Assembly: GCF_001870465.1 (NCBI RefSeq)
Contig: NZ_MDGK01000024.1
Location: forward strand, 1-64,000
Source: Pseudomonas extremorientalis
GTDB lineage: Bacteria; Pseudomonadota; Gammaproteobacteria; Pseudomonadales; Pseudomonadaceae
Reading direction: 5' to 3'
DNA: 64,000 bases
Positions 37,443-46,794 of the stretch are shown one piece after another; positions within the stretch are counted from its first letter, which is position 1; each line of letters begins with the position of its first letter. The notes below the pieces were generated by a model. That model made no database searches. It saw only the letters and a program-made list of their open reading frames with translations, and was not told the origin of the DNA. The position numbers were made by a program, and so were the translations under genes.

Positions 37443-38159
37443 CTACTCGGTGGTACTGGGGCTCCAGAACGCTTGCACCACCAGGGTCGACATCGAAATT
37501 CGCGCCACCAGGGCGTCCAGCTCATCACCGTCTACCGAGGTCACGGCCAGGGTGGCTTCGATTTCCACTTCTTCCGTGCCAAAAGGCCGCACGTCCACAT
37601 CGCTGGCTGGGTAGTTACAGCGCGCCAGCTCGGCCTCCAGCAAAGCCAGAACGGCCTTTTGCTGGGTACGCCGGGCAATCACGTACAAGATGTTGGTGAC
37701 TTCCGCCGACACCACGTCCAGTGGCTGACGGTTGATGTTATTGACGATGGGACGCAGCAAGGTGTTGGCCGCCAGCACAAACAGCGTGCCCAGCAGCGCT
37801 TCGAGGACCAGGTCGGCGCCCGCGCAAGCGCCCACCGCCGCCGACGCCCAGAGGGTGGCCGCCGTGTTGAGCCCGCGCACATTGCCTTCTTCGCGCATGA
37901 TCACGCCGGCACCTAGAAAGCCGATGCCCGACACCACATAGGCCACCACCCGCACCGCGCCTTCCGCGCCGCCGAGCCGGCTGGCCATGTCGACAAAAAT
38001 CGCCGCGCCCACCGCCACCAGCACGTTGGTGCGCAGGCCCGCCGTGCGCTGGCGGTACTGACGCTCAAAACCGATCAGGCCACCCAGGATGAAGGCTGCG
38101 GTGAGGCTGACCAGGGTGTCGACCAGGGATTGGAGGTTGATGTTGTTGATTGCTTGCAT
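37443..38159 (-). CDS. mgtC: MgtC/SapB-family membrane protein
   Basis: A 238-residue protein with about five N-terminal helices (LTAAFILGGLIGFERQYRQRTAGLRTNVLVAVGAA is the family signature) and a C-terminal ACT-like cytoplasmic domain. In other bacteria MgtC curbs F-ATPase activity and aids growth in low magnesium and in hosts. It lies 16 bases after mgtA on the same strand, so the two are co-transcribed. The ATG at 38159 has GGAAG 7 bases upstream. Confidence 0.88.
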   Translation of the reverse strand: MQAINNINLQSLVDTLVSLTAAFILGGLIGFERQYRQRTAGLRTNVLVAVGAAIFVDMASRLGGAEGAVRVVAYVVSGIGFLGAGVIMREEGNVRGLNTAATLWASAAVGACAGADLVLEALLGTLFVLAANTLLRPIVNNINRQPLDVVSAEVTNILYVIARRTQQKAVLALLEAELARCNYPASDVDVRPFGTEEVEIEATLAVTSVDGDELDALVARISMSTLVVQAFWSPSTTE

Positions 38160-38175
38160 AGGAAATCTTCCCTGT

Positions 38176-40881
38176 TCATTGCCAGCCAAACTTACGGATG
38201 TAGTACCCCTTCACCGCCTGGGTCAGGGCCATGTATGCCAGCAGGATCACCGGCAGGAACACGAAGTACAGCGACGGCAGCGCCTGCAATTTGAAGTAGT
38301 GCGCCAGTGGCCCCATCGGCAGGAAAATCCCCACCGCCATGATCACGCCAGTCATCGCCATCAACGGCATCGCCGCACGGCTTTGCAGGAACGGAATCTT
38401 CGGGGTGCGAATCATGTGCACGATCAGCGTCTGGGTCAGCAACCCCACCACGAACCAGCCGGACTGGAACAGGGTCTGGTGGTCGGGGGTATTGGCGTCA
38501 AAGACGTACCACATGAGTGCGAACGTGGTGATGTCAAAAATTGAACTGATCGGCCCGAAAAACAGCATGAAACGGCCGACATCTCCTGGCTGCCAGCGCT
38601 GGGGTTTACTCAGCATCTCGTCGTCGACGTTATCGAACGGGATCGCAATCTGCGAAATGTCATACAGCAGGTTTTGCACCAGCAGATGCATTGGCAGCAT
38701 CGGCAGGAACGGAATGAACGCACTGGCCACCAGCACCGAGAACACATTGCCGAAGTTGGAGCTGGCGGTCATCTTGATGTACTTGAGCATGTTGGCGAAG
38801 GTGCGCCGGCCTTCCAGCACGCCCTCCTCCAGGATCATCAGGCTCTTTTCCAACAGGATGATGTCGGCCGCTTCCTTGGCGATGTCTACCGCACTGTCCA
38901 CCGAAATACCGATGTCGGCAGTACGCAGCGCCGGCGCATCATTGATGCCATCCCCCATGAACCCCACCACATGCCCATTGGCCTTGAGCAGGCGCACGAT
39001 GCGCTCTTTATGGGAGGGCGTCAGCTTGGCGAACACGTTGGTGGTTTCCACGGCCTTGGCCAATTCGGCGTCGGTCATTTCCTCGATGTCGTTGCCCATC
39101 AGCAGGCCCTGTTGCTCCAGGCCCACTTCGCGGCAGATCTTGGCGGTGACCAGTTCGTTGTCACCGGTCAGCACTTTCACGGCGACGCCGTGGGCTTTCA
39201 GCGCCTTGAGCGCGGGCGCGGTGCTTTCCTTCGGTGGGTCGAGGAAGGCAACGTAGCCGATCAGCGTGAGGTTTTTCTCATCCGCCAGGCTGTAGGTATC
39301 ACGTCCCGGTGCCATCGGCTGTGCGGCCACGGCGACCACGCGCAGGCCTTCTTCGTTGAACGCTGCCGTTACCTGACGAATGCGCGCCAGCAACTCTTCA
39401 GTCAGCGCCTCATTGGTCTCACCATGGCGCACGTTGTTGCACACCGAGAGGATTTCCTCCACGGCGCCCTTGCAGATCAGCAGGTGCGGTTGACCCTGTT
39501 CGGCGACCACCACCGACATGCGGCGGCGGTTGAAGTCGAACGGGATCTCATCAATTTTCTGGAACGCGGTGCCGACCTTCAACTCGCGATGCACCTCCAC
39601 GTGCTCCAGCACCGCTACATCCAACAGGTTTTTCAGGCCGGTCTGGTAGTAGCTGTTGAGGTAGGCCATTTCCAGCACGTCATCGGACTCTTCGCCCCAC
39701 ACGTCCACATGGCGCGCCAGGAAGATCTTGTCCTGGGTCAGGGTGCCGGTCTTGTCGGTGCACAGCACGTCCATGGCGCCGAAGTTCTGGATCGCGTCCA
39801 GGCGCTTGACGATGACTTTTTTGCGCGACAGGAACACCGCGCCTTTGGCCAGGGTGGAGGTCACGATCATCGGCAGCATTTCCGGGGTCAGGCCCACGGC
39901 AATCGACAGCGCAAACAACAGCGCTTCGGTCCAGTCACCCTTGGTGAAGCCGTTGATGAACAGCACCAGCGGCGCCATCACGAACATGAAGCGGATCAGC
40001 AACCAGCTGACCTTGTTGACGCCGTGCTGGAACGAGGTGGTTGCACGGTCGGTGGCGGTTACACGTTGGGCCAGCGCCCCGAAATAGGTGCTGTTGCCGG
40101 TGGTCAGGATCACTGCCGTCGCCGCGCCGGACACCACGTTGGTGCCCATGAACAGGATGTTCTCCAGGTCCAGCGGGTTGCGGGTCTTGGCGTCCTGCTG
40201 CTGGGCGAACTTTTCCACCGGCATCGATTCGCCGGTCATCGCCGCCTGGCTGACGAACAGGTCCTTGGCACTGAGCACGCGGCAATCGGCAGGGATCATG
40301 TCACCGGCGGAGAGCACGATCAGGTCGCCCGGCACCAATTGCTTGATCGGCAGTTCGATGCGCTTGGCTTCATCGCGGCGCAACACGGTGGCGGTGTTGC
40401 TCACCATCGCCTTGAGGGCATCGGCAGCCTTGTTGGACTTGGCCTCCTGCCAGAAACGCAGCAGCGTCGACAGCACCACCATGGAGAAAATCACCGTGGC
40501 GGCCTTCATGTCTTCAGTCAGCCACGAGATCACCGCCAGCAACGTCAGCAGCAGGTTGAACGGGTTCTTGTAGCAGTGCCACAGGTGCACCCACCAAGGC
40601 AGCGGCTGCTCATGCTCGACTTCGTTGAGGCCGTATTGCACGCGCAGGGCGTCGGCTTCCTGGGTATTCAACCCCTCGGCGTGACTGCCCAGGGTACCGA
40701 GCAATTGCACGGCACTGCTGTTGGCCGAGACCACCAGGGTTTGCGCCAGGGTCGGCGGCACTTCGCGGCTGACGCTGGCGTCGGTCACGGTTTCGAGCAT
40801 CGCCAGGCGGCGGAAATGCCGGGCGATGTGCCGGGTCCGCAGGAAGCCGGCAAAGAACTCTTTGAGCAGAGTGAGGTTCAT
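38176..40881 (-). CDS. mgtA: Magnesium-importing P-type ATPase
   Basis: A 901-residue P3-type ATPase that drives magnesium inward. The phosphorylated aspartate is D376 in CTDKTGTLT; the TGES motif of the actuator (MTGESMPVE), the nucleotide-domain KGAVEEIL and the hinge GDGINDAPAL are all present, with ten helices. Length and motifs match MgtA/MgtB. mgtC follows directly. The long untranslated leader upstream suggests control by magnesium after initiation, as in enterobacteria, but the sequence differs and this is inference. Confidence 0.95.
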   Translation of the reverse strand: MNLTLLKEFFAGFLRTRHIARHFRRLAMLETVTDASVSREVPPTLAQTLVVSANSSAVQLLGTLGSHAEGLNTQEADALRVQYGLNEVEHEQPLPWWVHLWHCYKNPFNLLLTLLAVISWLTEDMKAATVIFSMVVLSTLLRFWQEAKSNKAADALKAMVSNTATVLRRDEAKRIELPIKQLVPGDLIVLSAGDMIPADCRVLSAKDLFVSQAAMTGESMPVEKFAQQQDAKTRNPLDLENILFMGTNVVSGAATAVILTTGNSTYFGALAQRVTATDRATTSFQHGVNKVSWLLIRFMFVMAPLVLFINGFTKGDWTEALLFALSIAVGLTPEMLPMIVTSTLAKGAVFLSRKKVIVKRLDAIQNFGAMDVLCTDKTGTLTQDKIFLARHVDVWGEESDDVLEMAYLNSYYQTGLKNLLDVAVLEHVEVHRELKVGTAFQKIDEIPFDFNRRRMSVVVAEQGQPHLLICKGAVEEILSVCNNVRHGETNEALTEELLARIRQVTAAFNEEGLRVVAVAAQPMAPGRDTYSLADEKNLTLIGYVAFLDPPKESTAPALKALKAHGVAVKVLTGDNELVTAKICREVGLEQQGLLMGNDIEEMTDAELAKAVETTNVFAKLTPSHKERIVRLLKANGHVVGFMGDGINDAPALRTADIGISVDSAVDIAKEAADIILLEKSLMILEEGVLEGRRTFANMLKYIKMTASSNFGNVFSVLVASAFIPFLPMLPMHLLVQNLLYDISQIAIPFDNVDDEMLSKPQRWQPGDVGRFMLFFGPISSIFDITTFALMWYVFDANTPDHQTLFQSGWFVVGLLTQTLIVHMIRTPKIPFLQSRAAMPLMAMTGVIMAVGIFLPMGPLAHYFKLQALPSLYFVFLPVILLAYMALTQAVKGYYIRKFGWQ

Positions 40882-41327
40882 GGTGTTACTCCTGCGCGAG
40901 GAAAAAACCGTCGTGCAGGTACTGCCTTGTGCGCCGCGCCCTTTTTACAGGCACAGCCACTTTGGCCCGCCTGCCGCAAAGGACAGGCGCGTCCGTAGCA
41001 TCCCGAGGTGAACCGGGTGCTGGTCAGCGTCGATGAGAGGGATTCGGGCAGGTGCCAGGACTGGCCGCTGCCGGGATGCCGCTTCTCGCTTTTAGTGGCG
41101 AGACAACGGCATCGGAAAAATGCGCGTTACCTTGCCAAGCCTGTGCCGGTTACTGAAACCGGCCGACTACTGTCACTCGAACAAGTACCCACTGAGGGTC
41201 TCCGCTATTGATGAAAACGCGCGAAGCTTACGCCCCGATGATGGGAGAGTAAACCGTAGGAAAGTTTCCGTATGGTGAATAAGAAGATTCTTCAGGGAGG
41301 GTTCAGGAAGTGTTTATCCAGGAGGTC
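40882..41327 (-). promoter_or_regulatory. Long leader of mgtA
   Basis: A 446-base region upstream of mgtA without a clear gene. It contains a hairpin GCCGGTT-ACTGA-AACCGGC (41145-41163), a second stem CTCGC/GCGAG near 41085-41103, and an 18-codon minus-strand frame (MLRTRLSFAAGGPKWLCL, about 41000-40944) that could be a leader peptide like MgtL. None matches a magnesium riboswitch that I can recognise. Folding and comparison are required. Confidence 0.35.
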
Positions 41328-41672
41328 TCAATCATCCCGCGTCAGTACTTCCAGCAACTCAATCTCAAAACGCAGGTTGCTGTTGGGCTTGATATGCTTG
41401 CCCATCGATCGCTCGCCATAGGCCAGATGCGCCGGAACGAACAAGGTCCGTACACCGCCGACCTGCATGCCCATCAAGCCCTGGTCCCAGCCCTTGATCA
41501 CACGCCCGGTGCCGATCACACACTGGAACGGCTTGCCGCGTTCCCAGGACGAATCGAACACCGTGCCATCTTCCAGGGTGCCGGTGTATTGGGTGGTGAT
41601 CAGCGCGCCCTTGACCACGGCTTTGCCGGTGCCGGGTCGCAGGTCGGTGATTTGGAGTTCTTCGGGGCTCAT
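41328..41672 (-). CDS. FKBP-type peptidyl-prolyl cis-trans isomerase
   Basis: A 114-residue single-domain FKBP that speeds proline isomerisation in folding. Conserved residues are in YTGTLEDGTVFDSSW, VIKGWDQGLMGM and LAYGERSMG, the FKBP active-site set. There is no signal peptide, so it is cytoplasmic. The upstream neighbour is the broken hicAB locus. Confidence 0.92.
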   Translation of the reverse strand: MSPEELQITDLRPGTGKAVVKGALITTQYTGTLEDGTVFDSSWERGKPFQCVIGTGRVIKGWDQGLMGMQVGGVRTLFVPAHLAYGERSMGKHIKPNSNLRFEIELLEVLTRDD

Positions 41673-41711
41673 GGGGAATCCGTTGGATAGATAGTGTTCG
41701 CTTGAGTTGGT

Positions 41712-41986
41712 TTACGCTGAAAGCTCGCGCAATGCGGCAGTCGCAAAGAACCCTGACCGCGATGCATAGCGATGGTGCTTCTGCACACGCTCATCAATGC
41801 GTTGCAACAGGTGTTCCGGCAAAGAGGCATTAAACCGCACTGACTTGAAAATACTGCAATCTCCGACTTGGGATGAGGGACGGTTACTCTCCCCCGCTTC
41901 ATAGGGTGTTTGAACTGGTGATGACTCCCCTTCACCGCCACCCAACCATCTGCAACCAACAGGTCAATCACCTCTCGACTTCTCAT
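41712..41986 (-). pseudogene. Collapsed hicAB toxin-antitoxin locus
   Basis: The frame starting at 41986 reads as the first about 42 residues of HicA (MRSREVIDLLVADGWVAV, then GSHHQFKHP and RVTVPHPKS with the catalytic-type histidine). It then continues out of frame. In another frame the last about 40 residues match the HicB C-terminus (VRFNASLPEHLLQRIDERV, RYASRSGFFATAAL), ending at 41712. The HicA tail and HicB N-terminal domain are missing, so an internal deletion has joined the two genes. Both products are likely dead. The operator upstream is still present. Confidence 0.8.
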
Positions 41987-41998
41987 TGCCCACCTTTA

Positions 41999-42017
41999 GG
42001 TGTGCATATTACACACC
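41999..42017. promoter_or_regulatory. Probable HicB operator
   Basis: A 6-base dyad GGTGTG-CATATTA-CACACC sits 13 bases upstream of the HicA start, with more ACACA repeats at 42041-42057. HicAB systems repress themselves through such sites. Here it would be an orphan. Confidence 0.55.
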
Positions 42018-42510
42018 GCTAAATGGCAATGCGTTTTTTGTACACACATGACACACCAATGAAAAAAGCCCGCTACCCCTCAAGCAAGCTTGCGTGCCGT
42101 GATGATGACGATGTGCGAAACCTTTGCGCCAGAGAACTAATGTCAGTTTTTGTGCCTTGATCTTATGGCGCCATACGGAATATTGGAGAGATGACACACC
42201 TCAAGTCAGTGACATTTCCCTTTATCTCGCAGAACGTTTCCGAAAGAATCCCAACCGCGTGCGCCGCTCAAATCACGTGGCTAGTCTTCGTCGGTCACTG
42301 CCCATTCTCGTTCACTGGAGTGCATGCAGCCTCGCTCGTAATACACTGTCGTTAAGGGTGAAGCATGCTCTCCCACTCTAAATCTTTTGCACCGCCCCTA
42401 CAAAAAAATACGAACTTCCCTCATCAAAACCCAACTGCAGCCTATTTCTGGCCAGCAGCGCTCACATCCATCCTTTCAGAGTCCGTTAACTCTGAACAGG
42501 AAATATCAGA
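42018..42510. other. 493-base region before the flavin monooxygenase
   Basis: An AT-richer stretch with no gene that I can support. It should contain the promoter of the cassette at 42511. A plus-strand frame at 42124-42381 has no ribosome site or motif. The change in composition begins here. Confidence 0.4.
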
Positions 42511-44460
42511 ATGACCATCGGTTCCACCTTTAATTACCCCGCAGATACAGCCCAACACGCTCATCGAAAAAAGCGCTCCAGCAAGAGCAAATGGGCGGCC
42601 AGCTTTCCAAACCCACCAGACTTATGTTTTGACTACCGCACCTTGGTGGAACAATTCAATGGCATTGCCCAAGCCACTGAGCCACATCATAAAATTTGCA
42701 TCATTGGCGCTGGCATTACTGGACTGACAACTGCACGTGAACTTTACCGATGTGGTTTCACAAACATAACGTTAATTGAAAAGTCACAACGTATAGGCGG
42801 CAGGCACCTTACGGCCCTTGGAAATAACAATACCGATACCGTTGGAAGACCACCTTTCGAAATGGGCGCAATGAGAATGCCGTTCTTCAATAAATCAAAC
42901 GAACTGCCTAAAGATGGGCGTTCACTCATGGCCTATTACGCCAACGAGTTCGAATTGCGCCATACAGACTTTCCCAACCCAGGCAGCCCTGCAGTGCGGT
43001 CGACGGGTATATTTCTACGTGAAGGGAGCATAGATGACAGCACCGAACCCACAATGCTTATCTGGAAAAACACTGATGGCAAAACACCGCCTCCCGGTCA
43101 AACACTGGGTAGTGTTTTCGCAAAATGGAAAACCTTCGCCGAGCGAATGACGCTGATTGTCTCCGAGCATTACGGTTGTGAAGGCTGGGAGCACATGTGG
43201 AATTCAATCGTCAAAAAATATGAAAGTGTTTCCTTCCGCGAATTGGTAAAAATGCCAAGCCTTGATGGCTGGCACCACAGCGACCCTGGAAACTTCGGTG
43301 GCTTGGGTATGACCGCACAGGAATCCGCTGTTTTCTACGCCATCGGCATTGGTGACGGCAGTTGGGGGGCATTCTATGACGTATGCTCGCTTTACCCACT
43401 TCGCACGGCGATATTTGGATTCAGCAGTCATCTGCAATTAATTCACGGGCGCGTAAACGTGGACGGTAAACCGATAGCATCGCCTTACTTGAATCATCCA
43501 GAGACCTTGGATTCAAGAGGCCTTGCATTCAACAAACCCACCTACATCGGCCTTGGTTCACTGGCCGAATCACTCCTTTTCATCAAATCCCAAGAAACAC
43601 ATGAGTCTCTATACGAGCACCTCATAAAAAGTCATTCAGGTTTCATGACCAGCAGTGCAGTGACAAAGCTCAAGAAACTAAAGAACGGAAAAATACGGGT
43701 CTATTTCGACTGGAACATCACACAAAAAGAACAGGCAAAGAAAGAGTTCATCGATTACGACTCTGTGGTAATGACACTGCCTTCGTGGCTGATCGAAACA
43801 CACATATCAATTGAAAACTTCAGCCAGGAAATGCTTCCATTTGAAGTCATAGAAGCCTATAAGTCAGCGCACTGGGAAACCAGCTGCAAGGTGTACGCAC
43901 CTCTCAAAAAGTCGTTTCTCTCTCAAAATAAAAAAATCCCTCAAGCCATCGTCACAGATAGCTTGATTCATGACGTATACACTTACCGCTACAACGCTAC
44001 CAATACCTACGATTGCATCCTTCTCAGCTACACATGGGAAGACGACGCTACCAAGCTATCGATATTTACTGACAAAGAACTGGTTGACCGGTGCATCGAA
44101 GACCTCGACAGAATTCTTTTGAAATCTGCCAATATAAAGGAAAAAATATCACCGTATATCGGACGCGATAACGCGGTGGTTCAACGGTGGATGAATGATA
44201 AAAACTCCCTTGGCTGTGCAAAACTTTATCGTGCAGGTACTTATTACGACGCCATGAAGCTACTGAAATACAATCGAGATTTTTCTCACACCTCAGGTTT
44301 GTATCTCTGCGGTGAATCTTTCTCCGTAGATGCGGGCTGGACGGAACCTTGCTTCAGGGGAGCAATTGATACCGTGATAAACATTTGCAGTAAAACCCAA
44401 GCCGATTTCAATGGTGACTTTACGATGCATGACTACCCACTCTACAAAGCTGAACCGTAA
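42511..44460 (+). CDS. FAD-dependent L-amino-acid 2-monooxygenase-like enzyme
   Basis: A 649-residue flavin amine oxidase. The dinucleotide fold is GAGITG (residues 66-71) with E90 and RIGGR (94-98); GAMRMP (about 119-124) is the motif carrying the substrate-carboxylate arginine in tryptophan, lysine and phenylalanine 2-monooxygenases and L-amino-acid oxidases; the C-terminal FAD motif is LCGESFSVDAGWTE. Such enzymes turn an amino acid into an amide (for example IaaM to indoleacetamide, DavB to aminovaleramide). It is about 90 residues longer than IaaM or DavB. A nitrilase-family amidase follows. It is clearly AT-richer than its surroundings, which suggests transfer. Confidence 0.78.
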   Translation: MTIGSTFNYPADTAQHAHRKKRSSKSKWAASFPNPPDLCFDYRTLVEQFNGIAQATEPHHKICIIGAGITGLTTARELYRCGFTNITLIEKSQRIGGRHLTALGNNNTDTVGRPPFEMGAMRMPFFNKSNELPKDGRSLMAYYANEFELRHTDFPNPGSPAVRSTGIFLREGSIDDSTEPTMLIWKNTDGKTPPPGQTLGSVFAKWKTFAERMTLIVSEHYGCEGWEHMWNSIVKKYESVSFRELVKMPSLDGWHHSDPGNFGGLGMTAQESAVFYAIGIGDGSWGAFYDVCSLYPLRTAIFGFSSHLQLIHGRVNVDGKPIASPYLNHPETLDSRGLAFNKPTYIGLGSLAESLLFIKSQETHESLYEHLIKSHSGFMTSSAVTKLKKLKNGKIRVYFDWNITQKEQAKKEFIDYDSVVMTLPSWLIETHISIENFSQEMLPFEVIEAYKSAHWETSCKVYAPLKKSFLSQNKKIPQAIVTDSLIHDVYTYRYNATNTYDCILLSYTWEDDATKLSIFTDKELVDRCIEDLDRILLKSANIKEKISPYIGRDNAVVQRWMNDKNSLGCAKLYRAGTYYDAMKLLKYNRDFSHTSGLYLCGESFSVDAGWTEPCFRGAIDTVINICSKTQADFNGDFTMHDYPLYKAEP

Positions 44461-44572
44461 AAGAAAGAGACTACAACGCAACGGGAATCACCTGACTTTT
44501 AATTAAACATTTGTTCGCCTCTTATAAACGCCCAACCGACTCCCGGTTGCATAACAATAAGAGGTCACCGCC

Positions 44573-45460
44573 ATGAGCGAACCAGCAAGCCCCGCCCGCG
44601 TAGCCGTCATCCAACTGGACCCTCAGGTTGGCATGAACAACCGAATCAACAACCTGCGTCAAAGTCTTGCACTGGCGACCGAGGCGGCAAACGGTGGAGC
44701 GAATCTGATCGTACTGCCCGAACTTACCAATTGCGGGTATTTCTTCAGCAGCCGCCAGGACGCCTTTGATCATGCAGAGCTGATACCAGGCGGCGAAAGT
44801 GTGCGGGCGTGGGCAGATTTTGCCTGCAAGCACCAGGTGTACCTGGTGGCGGGCCTGTGCGAAATAGACGGTATGCAGTTATTCAATACGGCTGTGCTGC
44901 TGGGTCCCGATGGGTTCATCGGCAAATACCGCAAGGCACATCTATGGAACCTGGAAAAGCTCTGGTTCACGCCTGGTGATAGCGGATTTCCAGTATTTGA
45001 AACGCCGATAGGCCGCATTGGCTTGCTGATTTGCTGGGATATCTGGTTCCCGGAGGTGCCACGTATTCTCAGCCAGCAGGGCGCCGATATCATTTGCAGC
45101 CTGAACAACTGGGTGTGGACGCCTCCGCCCCTGTTCGATGAGGCAGGCAAATGCATGGCGTCGTACCTGACGATGACCGCCGCCCACGTCAATAACGTGT
45201 TTATCGCTGCCGCCAGCCGCATTGGCGAAGAGCGGGAAGCGCGCTACCTCGGATGCTCGTTGATTGCCGGAACCAACGGCTGGCCTATAGGCCCGGTAGC
45301 TTCAGCCAATCGCCAGGAAATCCTGTTCGCCGACATTGATATCACCAGCGCCCGCAGTGCTCCGATCTGGAACAGCCTTAATGACCTGCAGCGTGATCGA
45401 CGCAATGATCTCTACGATCAAATGCTTGGCTACTCCCGCCACCCTGCCCTTCCACGCTGA
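44573..45460 (+). CDS. Nitrilase-superfamily amidase
   Basis: A 295-residue carbon-nitrogen hydrolase with triad E50 (LPELTNCGY), K121 (KYRKAHLW) and C154 (LLICWDIWF). It follows the amino-acid monooxygenase by 112 bases, the same enzyme order as DavB-DavA (aminovaleramidase) and, in function, IaaM-IaaH. It likely hydrolyses the amide made upstream to an acid. The gap before it holds a small CAACCG/CGGTTG hairpin at 44532-44548. It is 14 bases from the membrane gene downstream. Confidence 0.8.
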   Translation: MSEPASPARVAVIQLDPQVGMNNRINNLRQSLALATEAANGGANLIVLPELTNCGYFFSSRQDAFDHAELIPGGESVRAWADFACKHQVYLVAGLCEIDGMQLFNTAVLLGPDGFIGKYRKAHLWNLEKLWFTPGDSGFPVFETPIGRIGLLICWDIWFPEVPRILSQQGADIICSLNNWVWTPPPLFDEAGKCMASYLTMTAAHVNNVFIAAASRIGEEREARYLGCSLIAGTNGWPIGPVASANRQEILFADIDITSARSAPIWNSLNDLQRDRRNDLYDQMLGYSRHPALPR

Positions 45461-45474
45461 TCGGAGGGCTCTGT

Positions 45475-46647
45475 ATGAAAACACTCAGTACAGAAACGAG
45501 GCCCCGCCGGTCCATGGCCGATATAACCGTCCTGATGTTGGGATTAGCCAGCGTGCTATTGATGCTGTGGGTTGCACTTAGCAACCAGTGGTCCTGGCCG
45601 GGCTATACCGAGATGATCACAAGCCTGCCCCATCCCGTTGCCTGGCTGCGGTGGATAGTCGGGGATATCAGTGAAGTAGCCTTCTACAAGCACGAACTGG
45701 CATCGCTCGGTTTGTTGGGCGGCGCCTACCTTGCATGGTGGGCGAGCAAGCACGGTAAAGCCTGGCAAGGGTTTTCTATTTCCTACGGAACAGGGCTATG
45801 GCCTTGGTTGGTGACAAGTTCACTGCTGGGGCTGATGTTGAGCAATCTTCTGTGGGGTTGGAGCGTCACCGCACAAACGTGGCAACCCACGTTTGCGGCA
45901 TTCGTCTCGTTACCGGCAGCCATGGTGCTGATGTTCGGCGGCGGCTGGAAAGTTGCCGTAAACGGTGCGGTATTGGGCGCATTGCTGGTGACCCCCCTTT
46001 GTCTGCTGATCGTGAACTTCGTATGCGTTCCACTGGGTCTTCCAGTGGTGATCGGCAACGTGGTGGGCATGGCACTCGGCAGCGTCATTGCGTTTGTACT
46101 TTGTCGCCGAGTGCCGTCGTTGGTGAGTTCTGATTACATAGCCCTCGCCAAACCGGCCCCCGCCCCGCCCCCCACTTATGGTATTGCCTGGAGTCTGCGT
46201 CGGGTGCTCGCAGATTTTTCCGAAGCGCCTTTTTTCGGGAACGAACTTGCCAGTCTCGGGTTGCTGGCAGGTGTACTGGTAGCCTATGCGCTGAACCCGA
46301 TCAGCCCGGCGTATGGATCAGGCCTGGTGTTGCCCCTGATAGCGGCCCAGGCGCTGACATCGGCACTGGGTGTCGCGATCTGGCGAAAACAGTGGAAGAA
46401 ACGCGGATGGTATCCGACCTACGTTCCACTGGTCTCAGTGGTCCCGGCGGCTGTATTGACCCACGGTGGCAGTTGGACCGTCATCGGTTCAAGTGCACTG
46501 CTCGGGGCTTTGATCGCGCCGCCACTGGCCTGTGCAATTGCAGGTCGCTTGCCCACACACTTTCACCCGTACATTGGCAATGTCACCTCAATGGCGTTGA
46601 GTACGCTGATGATAGTGCCTTTGGTGGGTTGGTTGATTCAGATGTAG
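45475..46647 (+). CDS. Polytopic membrane protein with internal duplication
   Basis: A 390-residue protein with about ten helices and no family that I recognise. Two halves repeat the same pattern: FYKHELASLGLLGG against FFGNELASLGLLAG, AYGTG/ISYGTGLWPWL against AYGSGLVLPLI, WQPTFAAFVSLPAAMVLMFGGGWKV against YPTYVPLVSVVPAAVLTHGGSWTV, and VIGNVVGMALGS against YIGNVTSMALST. GGAGGG precedes the ATG. As part of the cassette it may move the amino acid, amide or acid. Confidence 0.6.
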   Translation: MKTLSTETRPRRSMADITVLMLGLASVLLMLWVALSNQWSWPGYTEMITSLPHPVAWLRWIVGDISEVAFYKHELASLGLLGGAYLAWWASKHGKAWQGFSISYGTGLWPWLVTSSLLGLMLSNLLWGWSVTAQTWQPTFAAFVSLPAAMVLMFGGGWKVAVNGAVLGALLVTPLCLLIVNFVCVPLGLPVVIGNVVGMALGSVIAFVLCRRVPSLVSSDYIALAKPAPAPPPTYGIAWSLRRVLADFSEAPFFGNELASLGLLAGVLVAYALNPISPAYGSGLVLPLIAAQALTSALGVAIWRKQWKKRGWYPTYVPLVSVVPAAVLTHGGSWTVIGSSALLGALIAPPLACAIAGRLPTHFHPYIGNVTSMALSTLMIVPLVGWLIQM

Positions 46648-46702
46648 CCCATCCCCACGCTGTGCTCTTCACAATACCCTCCCAATAGGGCGGTCACTGC
46701 AA

Positions 46703-46747
46703 CTGTGGCGAGCGGTCTTGCCCCGCGTTGGGCTGCGAAGCGGCCCC
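46703..46747 (+). repeat. REP element, first of an inverted pair
   Basis: CTGTGGCGAGCGGTCTTGCC... is a Pseudomonas fluorescens-type REP sequence containing its own small stem. Its inverted partner is at 46795-46838, so the two form a REP doublet (BIME/REPIN) between the membrane gene and the lipoprotein gene. Confidence 0.8.
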
Positions 46748-46794
46748 AAAACCAGCGGCCGAGGAGTGCCTGATTCACCGCATTCCTTCCTCCA

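Noticed and set aside
38674..40998. A 774-codon frame antisense to mgtA
   Set aside because: It is a codon-bias shadow, rich in His and Gln. The mgtA motifs on the minus strand are unambiguous.
42124..42381. A small plus-strand frame before the monooxygenase
   Set aside because: No ribosome site, no motif, and biased composition typical of non-coding AT-rich DNA.
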